From assembly GCF_020073745.1 (NCBI RefSeq), contig NZ_JAIRAU010000043.1, positions 401,578 to 465,577 on the forward strand: a stretch of 64,000 bases of DNA. The letters run 5' to 3'. The translations under genes and the position numbers were made by a program. Source of the stretch: Nannocystis pusilla (GTDB taxonomy: Bacteria > Myxococcota_A > Polyangia > Nannocystales > Nannocystaceae). Of the stretch, positions 1 through 8,769 are shown piece by piece. Under the pieces are notes generated by a model. The model saw nothing but the letters and a program-made list of their open reading frames with translations, was not told where the DNA came from and did no database searches. The stretch's first letter is position 1. Every line of letters begins with the position of its first letter.

Positions 1-1
1 G

Positions 2-2320
2 CTGGAGCGGGCGAGCGAGGCCTGGCGCGACGGCTCCTCGACCCCCGAGCGCACCGGCGAGGTCGCGGGCACGCCGGCCTATATGCCGCCCGAGCAATTC
101 CGCGGCCGCGCCGACGCGCGCGCCGATCAGTTCGCGCTGTGCGTGTCGATCTACGAGGGGCTGTGGGGCCGCCGTCCGTTCCCGCGGCGGACCGTCGAGG
201 AGGTGCTGCGCGGCCGCGTCGACTGGACACCCGCCGAGCCGCCGGCCGACGCGGTGGCGCGGTGGCTGTGGCCGATTCTTCGCCGCGGCCTGGACGTCGC
301 GCCGGCCCGGCGCTGGGACGACGTCGACGCGCTGCTCGCGGCGATCGAGGCGGGGTTCGCCCGCCGGCGAGCGCGGCGGCGCGCGACGAGCTCGGGCCTC
401 GCGGCGCTCGCAGTGGCGTCGCTCAGCGGGCTCTCGGTGGCGTGGTGGAGCGCGACGCCGGTGCTCGACGAGTGCGCCGCGATGGCGCGCGAGCTCGACG
501 ATACGTGGGGAGCCGAGGCGCGCGCGCAGCTCGGGGACGGCTTCGCCCGCGCGAGCGCGGCCGAGGGCATGGCCTGGCTGGCCGACAGCGAGGGCCCGGT
601 GGCGGCGGGCCTCGACCGCTGGCGCACGCGCTGGCTGGCGGCCCGCGGGGCGCTGTGTCGCGCCCGGGCGGGCGGAGATCCGGTGGTGCTCGACCGCCTC
701 GGACGCTGCCTCGAGCGCCAGCGGAGCGCGGCGCAGGTCCTGATCGCCGAGCTGCTGCGCGGCGAGCCGCAGGCGCTGCGCGCGGCGCCCGGGGCGGTGC
801 TGCACCTCGAGGACCCGCAGGCGTGCGAGCGCGAGGCCCGGCGAGGCGGCCCGCCCGAGCCGCCGGCGGCGCTGGCCGGCGAGGTGCAGCAGGTGCGAGA
901 GCAGCTGGCGCTCGCCGAGGCCGAGCTGCGCGCGGGGCGGGTCGAGGCGGCGTGGACGGCGGCCATCCCGCTCGAGGCGTGGGCGCGCGCGCTCGCCCAC
1001 GAGCCGCTGACGGCCGAGGTCCAGCTGCTGCTGGGGCGGACCGCGCTGGCGCGGGGCCGCAGCGAGGACGGCCTGGAGCGCCTCGAACAGGCCGCGGACG
1101 CGGCCGAGGCGGGGCATCACGATCGCGTGCTCGCCAGCAGCTGGCGCCACCTGGCGATGGTGGCGGCGACCGAGGCGCCCGATCTCGCGGCGGGGCGCCG
1201 GTGGCTGCGGCGCGCCGACGCGGCGAGCGCTCGCGTGGGGCTCGACGCGGGCACGGCCGCGCGCCTCGACGCCATCCGCGGCAACCTCTCGCTGCTGGCC
1301 CGCGAGTTCGCGGTCGCGGTCGAACAGCTGCGCGCCGCCGAAGCCGCGCTCACGCAGCAGGGTGACCTGCTGTACGCCTCGCACGCGGCGTCGAACCTCG
1401 GCACGGCGCTGCTCGAGCAGGGCGAGGCCGCCGCGGCGCGCGAGGCCTTCGAGCGCGCCCTCGGCCAGCGCGAGCGCGTGTTCGGGCCGCGGCACCCCGA
1501 GGTGGCCCGGGCGGCGTACAACCTCGCCCAGGCCATCCGCGACTCGACGCGCGCCGGCGCCGACCACGAGGCGCTCGCCGGCGTGCTGCTGCGGCGCGCC
1601 GTGGCGATCTGGGCCGGCACCGACGAGGCGACGAGCCTCGACGCGGGCAGGGCCGCGTTCGTGCTGGCCCAGCTCGAGCTCGACGCGGGGCGGTTCGAGC
1701 CCGCGGTGACGCTGGCCGGCCGCGCCGAGGCGGTGTTCCGCAAGATCCTCGCGCCTTCGCGGATCGAGCACGCCGAGACGGCGGCGCTGCTCGGCACGGG
1801 CCACTATTTCCTCGGCCGGCCGGGCCCGGCGATCGCCGCCTTCCGTCGCGCCGTGGCGGGCTACGCCGCGGCCCACGGCGCCGACGATCCCTACACGGCG
1901 TCGTTCCGGGTGGCGCTGGGCTGGGCGCTGCTGGCGGCGGGGGAGGTCGCGGCGGCGCGCGTGGAGCTCGAGGCGGGCCGCGCCGCGATCGAGGCCGAGG
2001 CCGGGCCGGGCAGCGAGGAGAGCACCGACGCGCGCCTGGGGCTGGCGGCGGTGGAGCTGGTCGCGGGCGAGCACGAGCGCGTCGCGGCGCGCCTGGGCGA
2101 GTTCGCCGAGGCGCCCGCCGGCGAGCTCGATCGCGTCACCTTCGCGCTGGTCTCGGGGCTCGCGGCGATGCGCCGCGATCCGGCCAGTCCGCACGGCGCG
2201 GCAGCGCTGCGGCGCGCCCGGGCCCACGCCCGCGCGGTCGCCGGGGGCGAGGCGATGCTGGCCGTCCTGCTCGACAGCGCAGGCGCCAGCGCGAGCGAGC
2301 GCCGCCTCGCCGGCGGATGA
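2..2320 (+). CDS. Ser/Thr protein kinase with TPR region, 3' part only
   Basis: The reading frame is open from the window's left edge, so the N-terminal lobe and catalytic loop lie outside. The visible part starts late in a Hanks-type kinase domain: GTPAYMPPEQ at visible residues 23-32 is the activation-segment end (the usual GTxxYMxPEQ). A short hydrophobic segment near visible residues 132-152 is probably a single membrane span. The remaining ~600 residues are Ala/Leu/Glu-rich helical repeats of TPR type, with recognisable repeats around nucleotides 1330-1500. Such kinase-TM-TPR proteins are abundant in myxobacteria and act in membrane-linked signalling. An ECF sigma factor follows at 2773. 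The kinase identity is firm; substrate and signal are unknown. Confidence 0.9.
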   Translation: MERASEAWRDGSSTPERTGEVAGTPAYMPPEQFRGRADARADQFALCVSIYEGLWGRRPFPRRTVEEVLRGRVDWTPAEPPADAVARWLWPILRRGLDVAPARRWDDVDALLAAIEAGFARRRARRRATSSGLAALAVASLSGLSVAWWSATPVLDECAAMARELDDTWGAEARAQLGDGFARASAAEGMAWLADSEGPVAAGLDRWRTRWLAARGALCRARAGGDPVVLDRLGRCLERQRSAAQVLIAELLRGEPQALRAAPGAVLHLEDPQACEREARRGGPPEPPAALAGEVQQVREQLALAEAELRAGRVEAAWTAAIPLEAWARALAHEPLTAEVQLLLGRTALARGRSEDGLERLEQAADAAEAGHHDRVLASSWRHLAMVAATEAPDLAAGRRWLRRADAASARVGLDAGTAARLDAIRGNLSLLAREFAVAVEQLRAAEAALTQQGDLLYASHAASNLGTALLEQGEAAAAREAFERALGQRERVFGPRHPEVARAAYNLAQAIRDSTRAGADHEALAGVLLRRAVAIWAGTDEATSLDAGRAAFVLAQLELDAGRFEPAVTLAGRAEAVFRKILAPSRIEHAETAALLGTGHYFLGRPGPAIAAFRRAVAGYAAAHGADDPYTASFRVALGWALLAAGEVAAARVELEAGRAAIEAEAGPGSEESTDARLGLAAVELVAGEHERVAARLGEFAEAPAGELDRVTFALVSGLAAMRRDPASPHGAAALRRARAHARAVAGGEAMLAVLLDSAGASASERRLAGG

Positions 2321-2372
2321 GCTCCGAGCAACGACGACCGCAAACTACGACCGCGAATCCAGGAGACCCATC

Positions 2373-2732
2373 ATGACGCAATGCATCACCGCCAACCCCA
2401 CCTATATGCACGTCGAAGACCTCGAGGAGGGCGGCGCGGTCTACACCGTGCGCGTCACCTCCTCGGCGCCGACTGTGCGGATCTACTTCGTCCCGCTGCG
2501 CGTCGACGGCAAGGTCGGCACCGTCGGCGTCCAGGGCGTGAGCCCGAGCGGCCCGGCCTACGGCGCAGATTGGGTCGAATTCACCACCAGCCAGCTCGGC
2601 ACCGAGTACACCGTCGTGGTCAACTACACCGACCCGACGACGGAGAATGCGGTCGTGCCGCCGCTCTACACCCCGACGAAATCGCCGAAGTTCAAGCCGC
2701 AGACGACGTGCCCCCCGACCCGCCACGAGTGA
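2373..2732 (+). CDS. Small hypothetical protein
   Basis: A 119-residue protein with an ATG start preceded by a good ribosome-binding site (AGGAGA, about 8 nt upstream). It has no signal peptide, membrane segment or lipobox. The sequence alternates Val/Thr/Tyr-rich strands with Gly/Pro turns, which suggests a small all-beta, perhaps Ig-like, fold. The C-terminus is Lys/Pro-rich. It sits 52 nt after the kinase gene and just before the sigma factor gene at 2773, so the three may be co-transcribed. I do not recognise the family. Confidence 0.6.
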   Translation: MTQCITANPTYMHVEDLEEGGAVYTVRVTSSAPTVRIYFVPLRVDGKVGTVGVQGVSPSGPAYGADWVEFTTSQLGTEYTVVVNYTDPTTENAVVPPLYTPTKSPKFKPQTTCPPTRHE

Positions 2733-2772
2733 CACGGCCGCGGCGCTCGCGTATCCTCGCGGGCCCCCCGTC

Positions 2773-3438
2773 ATGGCCTCGCCTCCGACTCGCGTGCCGC
2801 CCTCCGACGCGTCGACCGACGCGGAGCTGCTCGAGGCGTGGCGGGCGGGGGACAGCGAGGCGGGCGAGCAGCTGTTCGCCCGCCACTATCGCCTGCTCAA
2901 GCGGTACTTCCGCAACAAGGTGGGCGCCGAGCACATCGCCGACCTCATGCAGGAGACCTTCGTCGCCAGCGTGGCGAGCCGCGAGCGCGTGACGGACGCC
3001 AGCCGGTTTCGCGCCTACCTCCTGCGCATCGCCTACCACGCGCTGTGTCGCCACCTGCGCCGGCGCGCGCGCGACGTCGCCGAGGCTGACCTCGACGAGG
3101 TCTCCGTCGAGGAGCTCGATCCGGGCGCGGTCTCGATCATCGCCCGCACCCAGGAGCAGCGGCTCCTGCTCGAGGCCCTGCGCTCGATCCCCGTCAATTA
3201 CCAGGTGGTGCTCGAGCTGCACTACTGGGAGGACCTCAAGACCGCTCGCATCGCCGAGGTGCTCGGAGTGCCTGCCGCCACGGTGCGGAGCCGATTGCAG
3301 CGGGCACGCGACGCGCTGCACGCGGCGATGGATCGCCTGGCCCGCTCGCGCGACGTGCTCGAGAGCACGCTGACGCGGCTGGAGGACTGGGCGGCGCGCT
3401 GCGGGCAGGAGCTGGGCGCGGCGAGCGACGACGGTTGA
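2773..3438 (+). CDS. ECF-type RNA polymerase sigma factor
   Basis: A 221-residue sigma-70 family protein. Region 2 spans about residues 15-95 (DLMQETF is the typical region 2.3/2.4 sequence). Region 4 spans about 130-190, with a helix-turn-helix containing IAEVLGVPAATVRSRLQRAR. There is no region 1.1 or region 3, as expected for an ECF factor that recruits RNA polymerase to a specific regulon. The ATG at 2773 gives a normal N-terminus; the open frame continues upstream without homology. No anti-sigma gene is adjacent, but the TPR kinase upstream (ending at 2320) suggests control by phosphorylation, a common pairing in myxobacteria (inference). Confidence 0.88.
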   Translation: MASPPTRVPPSDASTDAELLEAWRAGDSEAGEQLFARHYRLLKRYFRNKVGAEHIADLMQETFVASVASRERVTDASRFRAYLLRIAYHALCRHLRRRARDVAEADLDEVSVEELDPGAVSIIARTQEQRLLLEALRSIPVNYQVVLELHYWEDLKTARIAEVLGVPAATVRSRLQRARDALHAAMDRLARSRDVLESTLTRLEDWAARCGQELGAASDDG

Positions 3439-3705
3439 TCGCGTCGAGGCGCACGGACGCGCCTCTCACCGGGCGAAGAAACTTCGAATTATCTTGGATC
3501 GAACCAAGGGGGTCGTCGCTCTTTTACCCGTGAGCGCCAAGACCTGTCCTGGGATCCGTACGTGGTCGTCTACCGCCGTAGCGCCGCGAACGAGCGCGGG
3601 CGGGAGCGACCTGCCCGCGCTCGTGCCATTATATATCGAATAGCCTGATGTGCAGGCGGCTAGAGCTGTCCTGATGAACATATCGTCATAGATGCGGTGA
3701 TCGCC
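3439..3705. other. Intergenic gap between sigma factor and lysR
   Basis: About 270 nt between convergent genes. It is noticeably less GC-rich than its surroundings, especially 3600-3700. A small hairpin (CTTGG-atcgaa-CCAAG) lies near 3493-3510. No convincing gene, tRNA or T-tract terminator was seen. Confidence 0.5.
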
Positions 3706-4611
3706 TCATTCGAGGCCGCGGGCGAACGAGCGCACGCGGTCGCGGAGCCACGTGAGCGCCGGGTGTTTGGCGAGCCGGCGGTGCCACACCATGCTGATGG
3801 AGAAGCCTGGTACGGGGACGGGGGGCTCGAGCAGTTGGAGGCGGTCGGCGCGGTCGCGGGCGAGGCGGCCGGGGACCAGCGCGGCCATGTCGGAGCGCGC
3901 GACGAGCTCGGGGACCATGAGGAACGAGGGCACCGACAGGACCACGCGTCGCGCGCGGCCGCGAGCGGCGAGCACGACGTCGGTCGCGCCCGCGAAGCCG
4001 CCGCCGCGCGGGCTCACCACCACGTGGTCGAGCGCGCACAGCAGGTCGAGGTCGATGGCGCCGGACACCCGCGGGTGGTCGCGGCGGACGATGACGACGT
4101 AGCGCTCGTCGAGGACCTTCCGGCTGCGCAGCTGCTCGGGCGCGGTCTCGGGGGTGATGAAGGCGAGGTCCACCTCGCCGCGCTCCGCCTGGCCCGCGAG
4201 CTGGGCGGCGTCGAGGGCCCGCCAGGCGAGGCGCACGCCCGGAGCCTCGCGGCGGAGCTGAAACGCGAGCGGCATCAACAGGGCGTATTGCACATAGTCG
4301 GAGGCGGCGACGGAGATCGTGATCTGGGCGGTCGCGGGGTCGAAGCCGGTCCCGGCCGCGAGCACGGCGCGCACGCCCGCGAGCGCCTCGTGCAGCGGCG
4401 CCTGCAGCTCGAGCGCGCGCTTGGTCGGCGTCATGCCGCGCTGGGCAGGGACGAGCAGCGGGTCGCCGAGGAGGTCGCGCAGCCGCTGCAGCTGGGCCGA
4501 CAGCGCCGGCTGGCTGATGTTCAGGCGCCTGGCGGCCCGCGTCACGTTGCGCTCGGCGAGCAGGGTGTCGAGCGCGACGAGCAGGTTGAGGTCGAGGCGG
4601 CTGCTATCCAC
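3706..4611 (-). CDS. LysR-family transcriptional regulator
   Basis: A 301-residue LysR-type regulator. The N-terminal winged helix-turn-helix (RAARRLNISQPALSAQLQRL, about residues 20-40) is followed by an effector-binding domain of two alpha/beta lobes. The GTG at 4611 gives the usual few residues before DLNLLVALDTLL. An in-frame TTG at 4647 would add 12 residues and is less likely. It is divergent from the NAD(P)H:quinone oxidoreductase gene at 4732, the classic arrangement for a LysR regulator and its target. A 27-bp inverted repeat with the T-N11-A signature covers its start (4600-4626), consistent with autoregulation and control of the neighbour. The effector is unknown. Confidence 0.92.
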   Translation of the reverse strand: MDSSRLDLNLLVALDTLLAERNVTRAARRLNISQPALSAQLQRLRDLLGDPLLVPAQRGMTPTKRALELQAPLHEALAGVRAVLAAGTGFDPATAQITISVAASDYVQYALLMPLAFQLRREAPGVRLAWRALDAAQLAGQAERGEVDLAFITPETAPEQLRSRKVLDERYVVIVRRDHPRVSGAIDLDLLCALDHVVVSPRGGGFAGATDVVLAARGRARRVVLSVPSFLMVPELVARSDMAALVPGRLARDRADRLQLLEPPVPVPGFSISMVWHRRLAKHPALTWLRDRVRSFARGLE

Positions 4612-4626
4612 CGCGGTTATAGCAGC
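4600..4626. promoter_or_regulatory. Putative LysR-type operator (T-N11-A palindrome)
   Basis: Perfect 8-bp arms GCTGCTAT and ATAGCAGC are separated by 11 nt, giving T-N11-A, the textbook LysR-type recognition geometry. The site overlaps the GTG start of the lysR gene and lies about 105 bp upstream of the divergent oxidoreductase gene. It is therefore well placed for autorepression and for activation of that gene. Confidence 0.6.
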
Positions 4627-4731
4627 ACAGAAGAGCCGCGATTTCAACGCTGCGGCGGCGAGGGCCTAGGTTTGGAGGTAGGCCATGCCGGGCGTACGCC
4701 CCGGAGGTCGGTGCTTCGGAAAGGACACCCC

Positions 4732-5511
4732 ATGAAGATCCTCATCGTCTACGCCCACCCCGAGCCGCGCTCGCTCAACGGATCGCTCCGCGATCGCATG
4801 GTCGCCACGCTCGCCGCCGCCGGGCACGAGGTCCTGGTCTCCGATCTGTACGCGGAAGGATGGAAGGCCGCGCTCGACGGCGCCGACTTCCCGGCCGAGC
4901 CCGCGGGCGCACGCCTCGAGGTCGTCGCGGCGTCCCACCGCGCATTCGCCGAGGGCACGCAGACGGCCGACGTGGCCCGCGAGCAGCGACGCCTGCTGTG
5001 GGCCGACGCGGTCATCCTGCAGTTCCCGCTGTGGTGGTTCTCGATGCCGGCCATCATGAAGGGCTGGGTCGAGCGGGTGTTCGCGCACGGCTTCGCCTAC
5101 GGCGTCGGCGAACACTCGGACCGGCGCTGGGGCGACCGCTACGGCGAGGGCGTGTTCGCGGGCAAGCGCGCGATGCTGGTGGTCACGGCCGGCGGCTGGG
5201 CCGAGCACTACGAGGAGCGCGGGATCAACGGGCCGATCGACGACCTGCTGTTCCCCATCCAGCACGGGATCCTGTTCTACCCGGGCTTCTCGGTGATGGA
5301 GCCGTTCGTGGTCTACCGCGCCGATCGCATGGACGCGGAGCGCTTTCACGACGTGACGGGCGAGCTCGATCGCCGGCTCGCGGGGCTGTTCGTCGAGGCG
5401 CCGATTTCGTTCCGGCCGCAGAACGCGGGGGACTACGAGATCCCGTCGATGCGGCTGAAGGACGGGCTCGAGCGCGCGGGGCTGCAGGGCCTGCGGCTGC
5501 ACCGGAGGTGA
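4732..5511 (+). CDS. NAD(P)H:quinone oxidoreductase, flavodoxin-like fold
   Basis: A 259-residue member of the NQO1/MdaB/KefF-like flavodoxin-fold family. These are cytoplasmic FMN or FAD enzymes that reduce quinones by two electrons. The N-terminus (KILIVYAHPEPRSLNGSL) is the phosphate-binding loop. FPLWWFSMPAIMKGWVERVF, about residues 101-120, is the conserved flavin and dimer-interface motif. VVTAGGW near residue 150 matches the family too. The ATG at 4732 is preceded by GGAAAGGA. The divergent LysR gene and shared operator suggest induction by electrophiles or quinones (inference). Confidence 0.9.
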   Translation: MKILIVYAHPEPRSLNGSLRDRMVATLAAAGHEVLVSDLYAEGWKAALDGADFPAEPAGARLEVVAASHRAFAEGTQTADVAREQRRLLWADAVILQFPLWWFSMPAIMKGWVERVFAHGFAYGVGEHSDRRWGDRYGEGVFAGKRAMLVVTAGGWAEHYEERGINGPIDDLLFPIQHGILFYPGFSVMEPFVVYRADRMDAERFHDVTGELDRRLAGLFVEAPISFRPQNAGDYEIPSMRLKDGLERAGLQGLRLHRR

Positions 5512-5602
5512 GGTTTTCACGTCAGCGTCAGGTCGAGGCGTCCGAGCGTGCAGCAGAGCGGCAGGTGGACGAATTCGACCGCCGGTGTCGCCGGAGCGAA
5601 TG

Positions 5603-6217
5603 TCAGTACCAGGCGAAGCGCAGGCCGACGTAGGGCGTGTGGCGCAGGCCGTCGCCGGGGACGGCGCGGATGTCGTAGAGGAGGGCGACGCCGAGGGCGG
5701 CGCTGGCGTTGAGCCAGAACTCGTAGCCGAGGCCGACCACGCCGCCGGCGCCCATGCGGACGCGGCGGCCGTCGCCCTGGGGGACGCCGCCGATGCCGAG
5801 GCCGGTGCGGACGAAGAAGCCGCGGACGATGAAGACATTGGCCTCGACGTCGCCGCCGAAGAAGATCTTGGGGCCGAAGCGGCTCGACATGTACGTGCCG
5901 AGGTGGAGGTTCACGCCGAGGGTGAGGCGCTTGCCGACGCCGCCGCCGAGGGCCAGCTCGACGCGGCCGGCCGGGATGAAGGCGGTGGCCTCGTTGAAGG
6001 TGCGGGCGAACAGCGGGCTGTCGAAGTAGGTGGCGCCGAAGCCGATGCCGGGCCCGATGTAGAAGCCGCGGCGGTCCTGCGGGCCCTCGATCTCGATGCC
6101 GCGGCGGCCGAGCACGCTGGCCTCGGCGACAGGTGCGAAGCTGCAGATCGCGAGGTAGGCGCCGATGACCGTGAGGAGAGAGTGCAGGGCGCGGAGACGA
6201 AGGCGACGACGCATCAT
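5603..6217 (-). CDS. Outer-membrane beta-barrel-like protein
   Basis: About 204 residues from the ATG at 6217, chosen because GAGGTG lies just upstream; the open frame extends to 6250. A basic N-terminus and a hydrophobic stretch (about residues 8-30) form a signal peptide. The rest is Gly- and aromatic-rich alternating strands and ends in FAWY, an aromatic C-terminal residue like that of outer-membrane barrels. It probably forms an 8-stranded barrel in the outer membrane. It lies 57 nt downstream of the COG3014/LpoB-like pair on the same strand, so it may belong to the same envelope transcription unit. Confidence 0.7.
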   Translation of the reverse strand: MMRRRLRLRALHSLLTVIGAYLAICSFAPVAEASVLGRRGIEIEGPQDRRGFYIGPGIGFGATYFDSPLFARTFNEATAFIPAGRVELALGGGVGKRLTLGVNLHLGTYMSSRFGPKIFFGGDVEANVFIVRGFFVRTGLGIGGVPQGDGRRVRMGAGGVVGLGYEFWLNASAALGVALLYDIRAVPGDGLRHTPYVGLRFAWY

Positions 6218-6274
6218 GGGGCACCTCGAGGGATGAAAGGCGACGGTCAAGGACGAGAGAAGCGTAGGGCAGCG

Positions 6275-7657
6275 TCAGCGCAGGGTGGTGACGTCGAGCA
6301 CAACATAGCCGCCGGCCCGGAGGTCGACGTCGTACTTGCGGGTCTCGCTGCCGCCCGGGCCGCTGGCGGCGACGGTGACGGCGTGGGGGCCGGGCTGGAC
6401 AGGGACGCGCGCGACCAGGACGAGCGCGGGCAAGAGGGTCCAGGAGCGCGTGTCCGGCCGGTCGGCCGCGAGCAGGGCGCCCTCGGCCGCGAGCGCGGCG
6501 AACAGGCCGATGATCGCGCCGCCCTTCTCCGAGCTGTTGCCGGCAGCGCGCGCGGCCTCGGCCACGGCCGCGCGGACGATGAGGCGCGAGATCGCGGCGC
6601 CGATGATCTTCGGCTTCATCCGCTCGTACTCGGCGATGACCTCGGTCTGGATGTCGCTGGCGATCTCGAGCTGGACCGGCTGGCCGTCGACGCGCACCTC
6701 GGCGGTCTGAAACGCGGAGTTCGACGGCACCAGCTCGGGGTAGACGACCATCTTCAGCGCGCTGCGCTCGAGCACGCGGCTGTCGCCGGTGATGTAGGCG
6801 TGGGCCAGGCCGATGGCGGCGCCGATCGGCATGTGCCGCGGCTCCTTGAGCGGGACGCGGCCGACGCTGACGACCACGAGGAGCTCGGTCGGCGCCGGGG
6901 TTGCCTCGTAGGACATGCCCCCGAGGACAGCATCGATGTGCGGCGTGCGGTAGCCGCCGAGCGCCGACAGCCGCTGGACCGGGCCGACGAGGCTGGCGAA
7001 CGGGCGCGCCTGCAGGGCCTCGTCGTAGTAGCGGAGGGCGCTGTCGTGCTCGCCGAGGCGCTCGAACACGAAGCCGGCCAGCCAGCTGCCGAACGCGCCG
7101 TGCGGGTGGACGACGTCGCCCGCGCCCTCGGGCCGGTCCTGCCGGTCGTAGCTGGTGAGGTACTCGTGCATCACGGTGAAGCGCTTGGCCTCGACGCGCG
7201 CGCCCGAGAGGTCGCCCTGCAGGAGGTAGTTGAGGAGGTTGTAGGCGTTGAGGACCAGCTTCTCCGAGGGCGGCGCCTTGTACTTGGTGGCGCTGTCGGA
7301 GAACACGTACTTGCCGAGCTGGCCGGCGCCGTCGCGGGCGATGTCGAGGAGCTCGAGCTGCTTCTCGGCGACCGAGAGGTCGCGGGCGCTGAGCTTGTAG
7401 GCGCCGCCGGCGTGGAGGATCATGCCGCGCTCGAGCAGCGCCAGCGCGGTGTCCTTCTTCCACTTGGTCGGCATGTCCGCGCTGGTGCGGGTGCCGAGCA
7501 GCTTGTTGACCTGCTTCTCGGCCCCGCGCAGGTCGCCGACCTGCGCCGAGGCCCGCGCCTCGCGGGTGCGGTCCGAGTAGGTCGCGCAACCTGTCCCGAG
7601 GGCCAGGCAGAGCGAGAGCGCGAGGCCGGCTCTCGGGCGCGCGGACACGGGTGGCAT
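6275..7657 (-). CDS. COG3014-like TPR lipoprotein
   Basis: A 460-residue protein with a signal peptide and lipobox (ALGTGCA, Cys about residue 24). TPR-like helical repeats follow (about residues 35-250), then an Ala-rich segment and a C-terminal beta-sandwich-like part. The arrangement resembles the COG3014 family, lipoproteins often encoded next to LpoB/CsgG-like proteins, as here: the LpoB-like gene lies 7 nt upstream on the same strand. A role in assembling or regulating envelope machinery is likely, but its molecular function is not established. Confidence 0.72.
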   Translation of the reverse strand: MPPVSARPRAGLALSLCLALGTGCATYSDRTREARASAQVGDLRGAEKQVNKLLGTRTSADMPTKWKKDTALALLERGMILHAGGAYKLSARDLSVAEKQLELLDIARDGAGQLGKYVFSDSATKYKAPPSEKLVLNAYNLLNYLLQGDLSGARVEAKRFTVMHEYLTSYDRQDRPEGAGDVVHPHGAFGSWLAGFVFERLGEHDSALRYYDEALQARPFASLVGPVQRLSALGGYRTPHIDAVLGGMSYEATPAPTELLVVVSVGRVPLKEPRHMPIGAAIGLAHAYITGDSRVLERSALKMVVYPELVPSNSAFQTAEVRVDGQPVQLEIASDIQTEVIAEYERMKPKIIGAAISRLIVRAAVAEAARAAGNSSEKGGAIIGLFAALAAEGALLAADRPDTRSWTLLPALVLVARVPVQPGPHAVTVAASGPGGSETRKYDVDLRAGGYVVLDVTTLR

Positions 7658-7664
7658 GGCGCCT

Positions 7665-8288
7665 CTAGCGGACGATCGCCTTGCTGCGCTCGGCCTTGTA
7701 CTGGAAGCGCACCAGACTGGTCTCGACCTCGATCACCTGGATGAACAGCGTGTACTGGACCCGCCGCTCCTTGTTGAAGAACTCGTCGACGCTGCCGACC
7801 TTGCCGGTGACGAAGTACTTGGCGCCGATCTGGCGCGAGATCTCGGCGGCGAAGTTGGGGTCGTAGACCGAGCGGTTCTGCTGCACCGCGGCCTCGCTGG
7901 CCATCTCGGCCTGGCGCTCGCGGCTGACGACCTGGACCACCCCGCTGTTGACAAGCTCGGTCTCGAGGTCGCCGAGCAGGGTGTTGAGCTGGTCGTCGAT
8001 GTGCTCGGAGGTCTCGTTCTTGAACGGCCAGATCGCCACCACCACCGGGGCGGGGAAGCTGCTGACCTGGGCCCAGAACGGCGAGGCGTGCAGCTTCTCG
8101 AGCGAGACCTGCAGCAGATCCTGCAGGTCCTTGCGATCGAGCGTGGTGCTCATCGCGCCCTGGTCGAGGTTGGGGTTCTCGGTGCCGGGCCCGCCGCGCA
8201 CCGCCTTCGGCTTGCAGCCGAGGTTGGCGCCGAGGCCGGTGGTGAGCGCGACGCCTAGGGCGATGAGCTGGAGTGGACGTACAGGCAT
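7665..8288 (-). CDS. lpoB: LpoB-like penicillin-binding-protein activator lipoprotein
   Basis: A 207-residue exported protein with a signal peptide and Cys at about residue 25; the lipobox NLGC is non-canonical. The mature part matches the LpoB/FlgO-like fold: VVVAIWPFKNETSEHIDDQL, then SGVVQVVSRERQ and IGAKYFVTGKV. In enterobacteria LpoB reaches from the outer membrane to activate the peptidoglycan synthase PBP1B. Whether this distant homologue does the same is inferred. It is the first gene of a tight pair with the COG3014-like lipoprotein (7-nt gap). Confidence 0.75.
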   Translation of the reverse strand: MPVRPLQLIALGVALTTGLGANLGCKPKAVRGGPGTENPNLDQGAMSTTLDRKDLQDLLQVSLEKLHASPFWAQVSSFPAPVVVAIWPFKNETSEHIDDQLNTLLGDLETELVNSGVVQVVSRERQAEMASEAAVQQNRSVYDPNFAAEISRQIGAKYFVTGKVGSVDEFFNKERRVQYTLFIQVIEVETSLVRFQYKAERSKAIVR

Positions 8289-8420
8289 GGCGAGTGGGCT
8301 GAGGGGGACGGGAGCGCAGGGGTTCAGACCCGCGGCGCCGCGGAGACATTCAGGAGGGCCGGGGTGACGTGCGTGCGGGACAGTGAGCCGGAGCGCAAGG
8401 CATGAGCGGCGCCCCGATGC

Positions 8421-8732
8421 TCAGAAGATTAAGAGGACCGTGGGGAGGCTGTACAGGCGAGCGTACACCTCCTCGACGTCCTCGACGCGCTCGGCCTGGA
8501 GGGTGAGCGTCAGGCAGACGCGGTCGCCGGAGCGGGTGCCTCGTTCGCTCACGACCACCCGCGCGGCGCCGACCACGGCGTGCGCGAGGTCGACCGCGGC
8601 GGCCCGAAACGCCTCGTCGGCGGGGCCGAAGGCCTTGATCGTGTACTCCCCGGGGAAGCTGTGGGCGGCGAGGATCGCCTCGCGCGCGGGAGCCCGACGC
8701 GACTCCTCGGGCCTGTGGGTAGATCCGGACAT
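8421..8732 (-). CDS. DUF493 (YbeD-like) protein
   Basis: A 103-residue protein from the ATG at 8732. An in-frame GTG at 8768, directly after the preceding stop, is the alternative. It carries the DUF493 core: HSFPGEYTIKAFG near residues 22-34, then a ferredoxin-like alpha/beta arrangement ending in VYARLYSLPTVLLIF. E. coli YbeD, the best-known member, is a small ACT-like cytoplasmic protein of poorly defined regulatory role. It lies just downstream of the sigma-cupin gene on the same strand, probably co-transcribed. Confidence 0.82.
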   Translation of the reverse strand: MSGSTHRPEESRRAPAREAILAAHSFPGEYTIKAFGPADEAFRAAAVDLAHAVVGAARVVVSERGTRSGDRVCLTLTLQAERVEDVEEVYARLYSLPTVLLIF

Positions 8733-8769
8733 GGGGCCGTGGTTAGCACGCCACGGCCCGCGGAGCACC

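Noticed and set aside
3540..3680. CTGTCC-like motifs in the gap after the ECF sigma gene
   Set aside because: Single degenerate cores without a second phased unit.
3466..3681. A 71-codon minus-strand open frame in the sigma-lysR gap
   Set aside because: No ribosome-binding site, atypical composition and no recognisable family.
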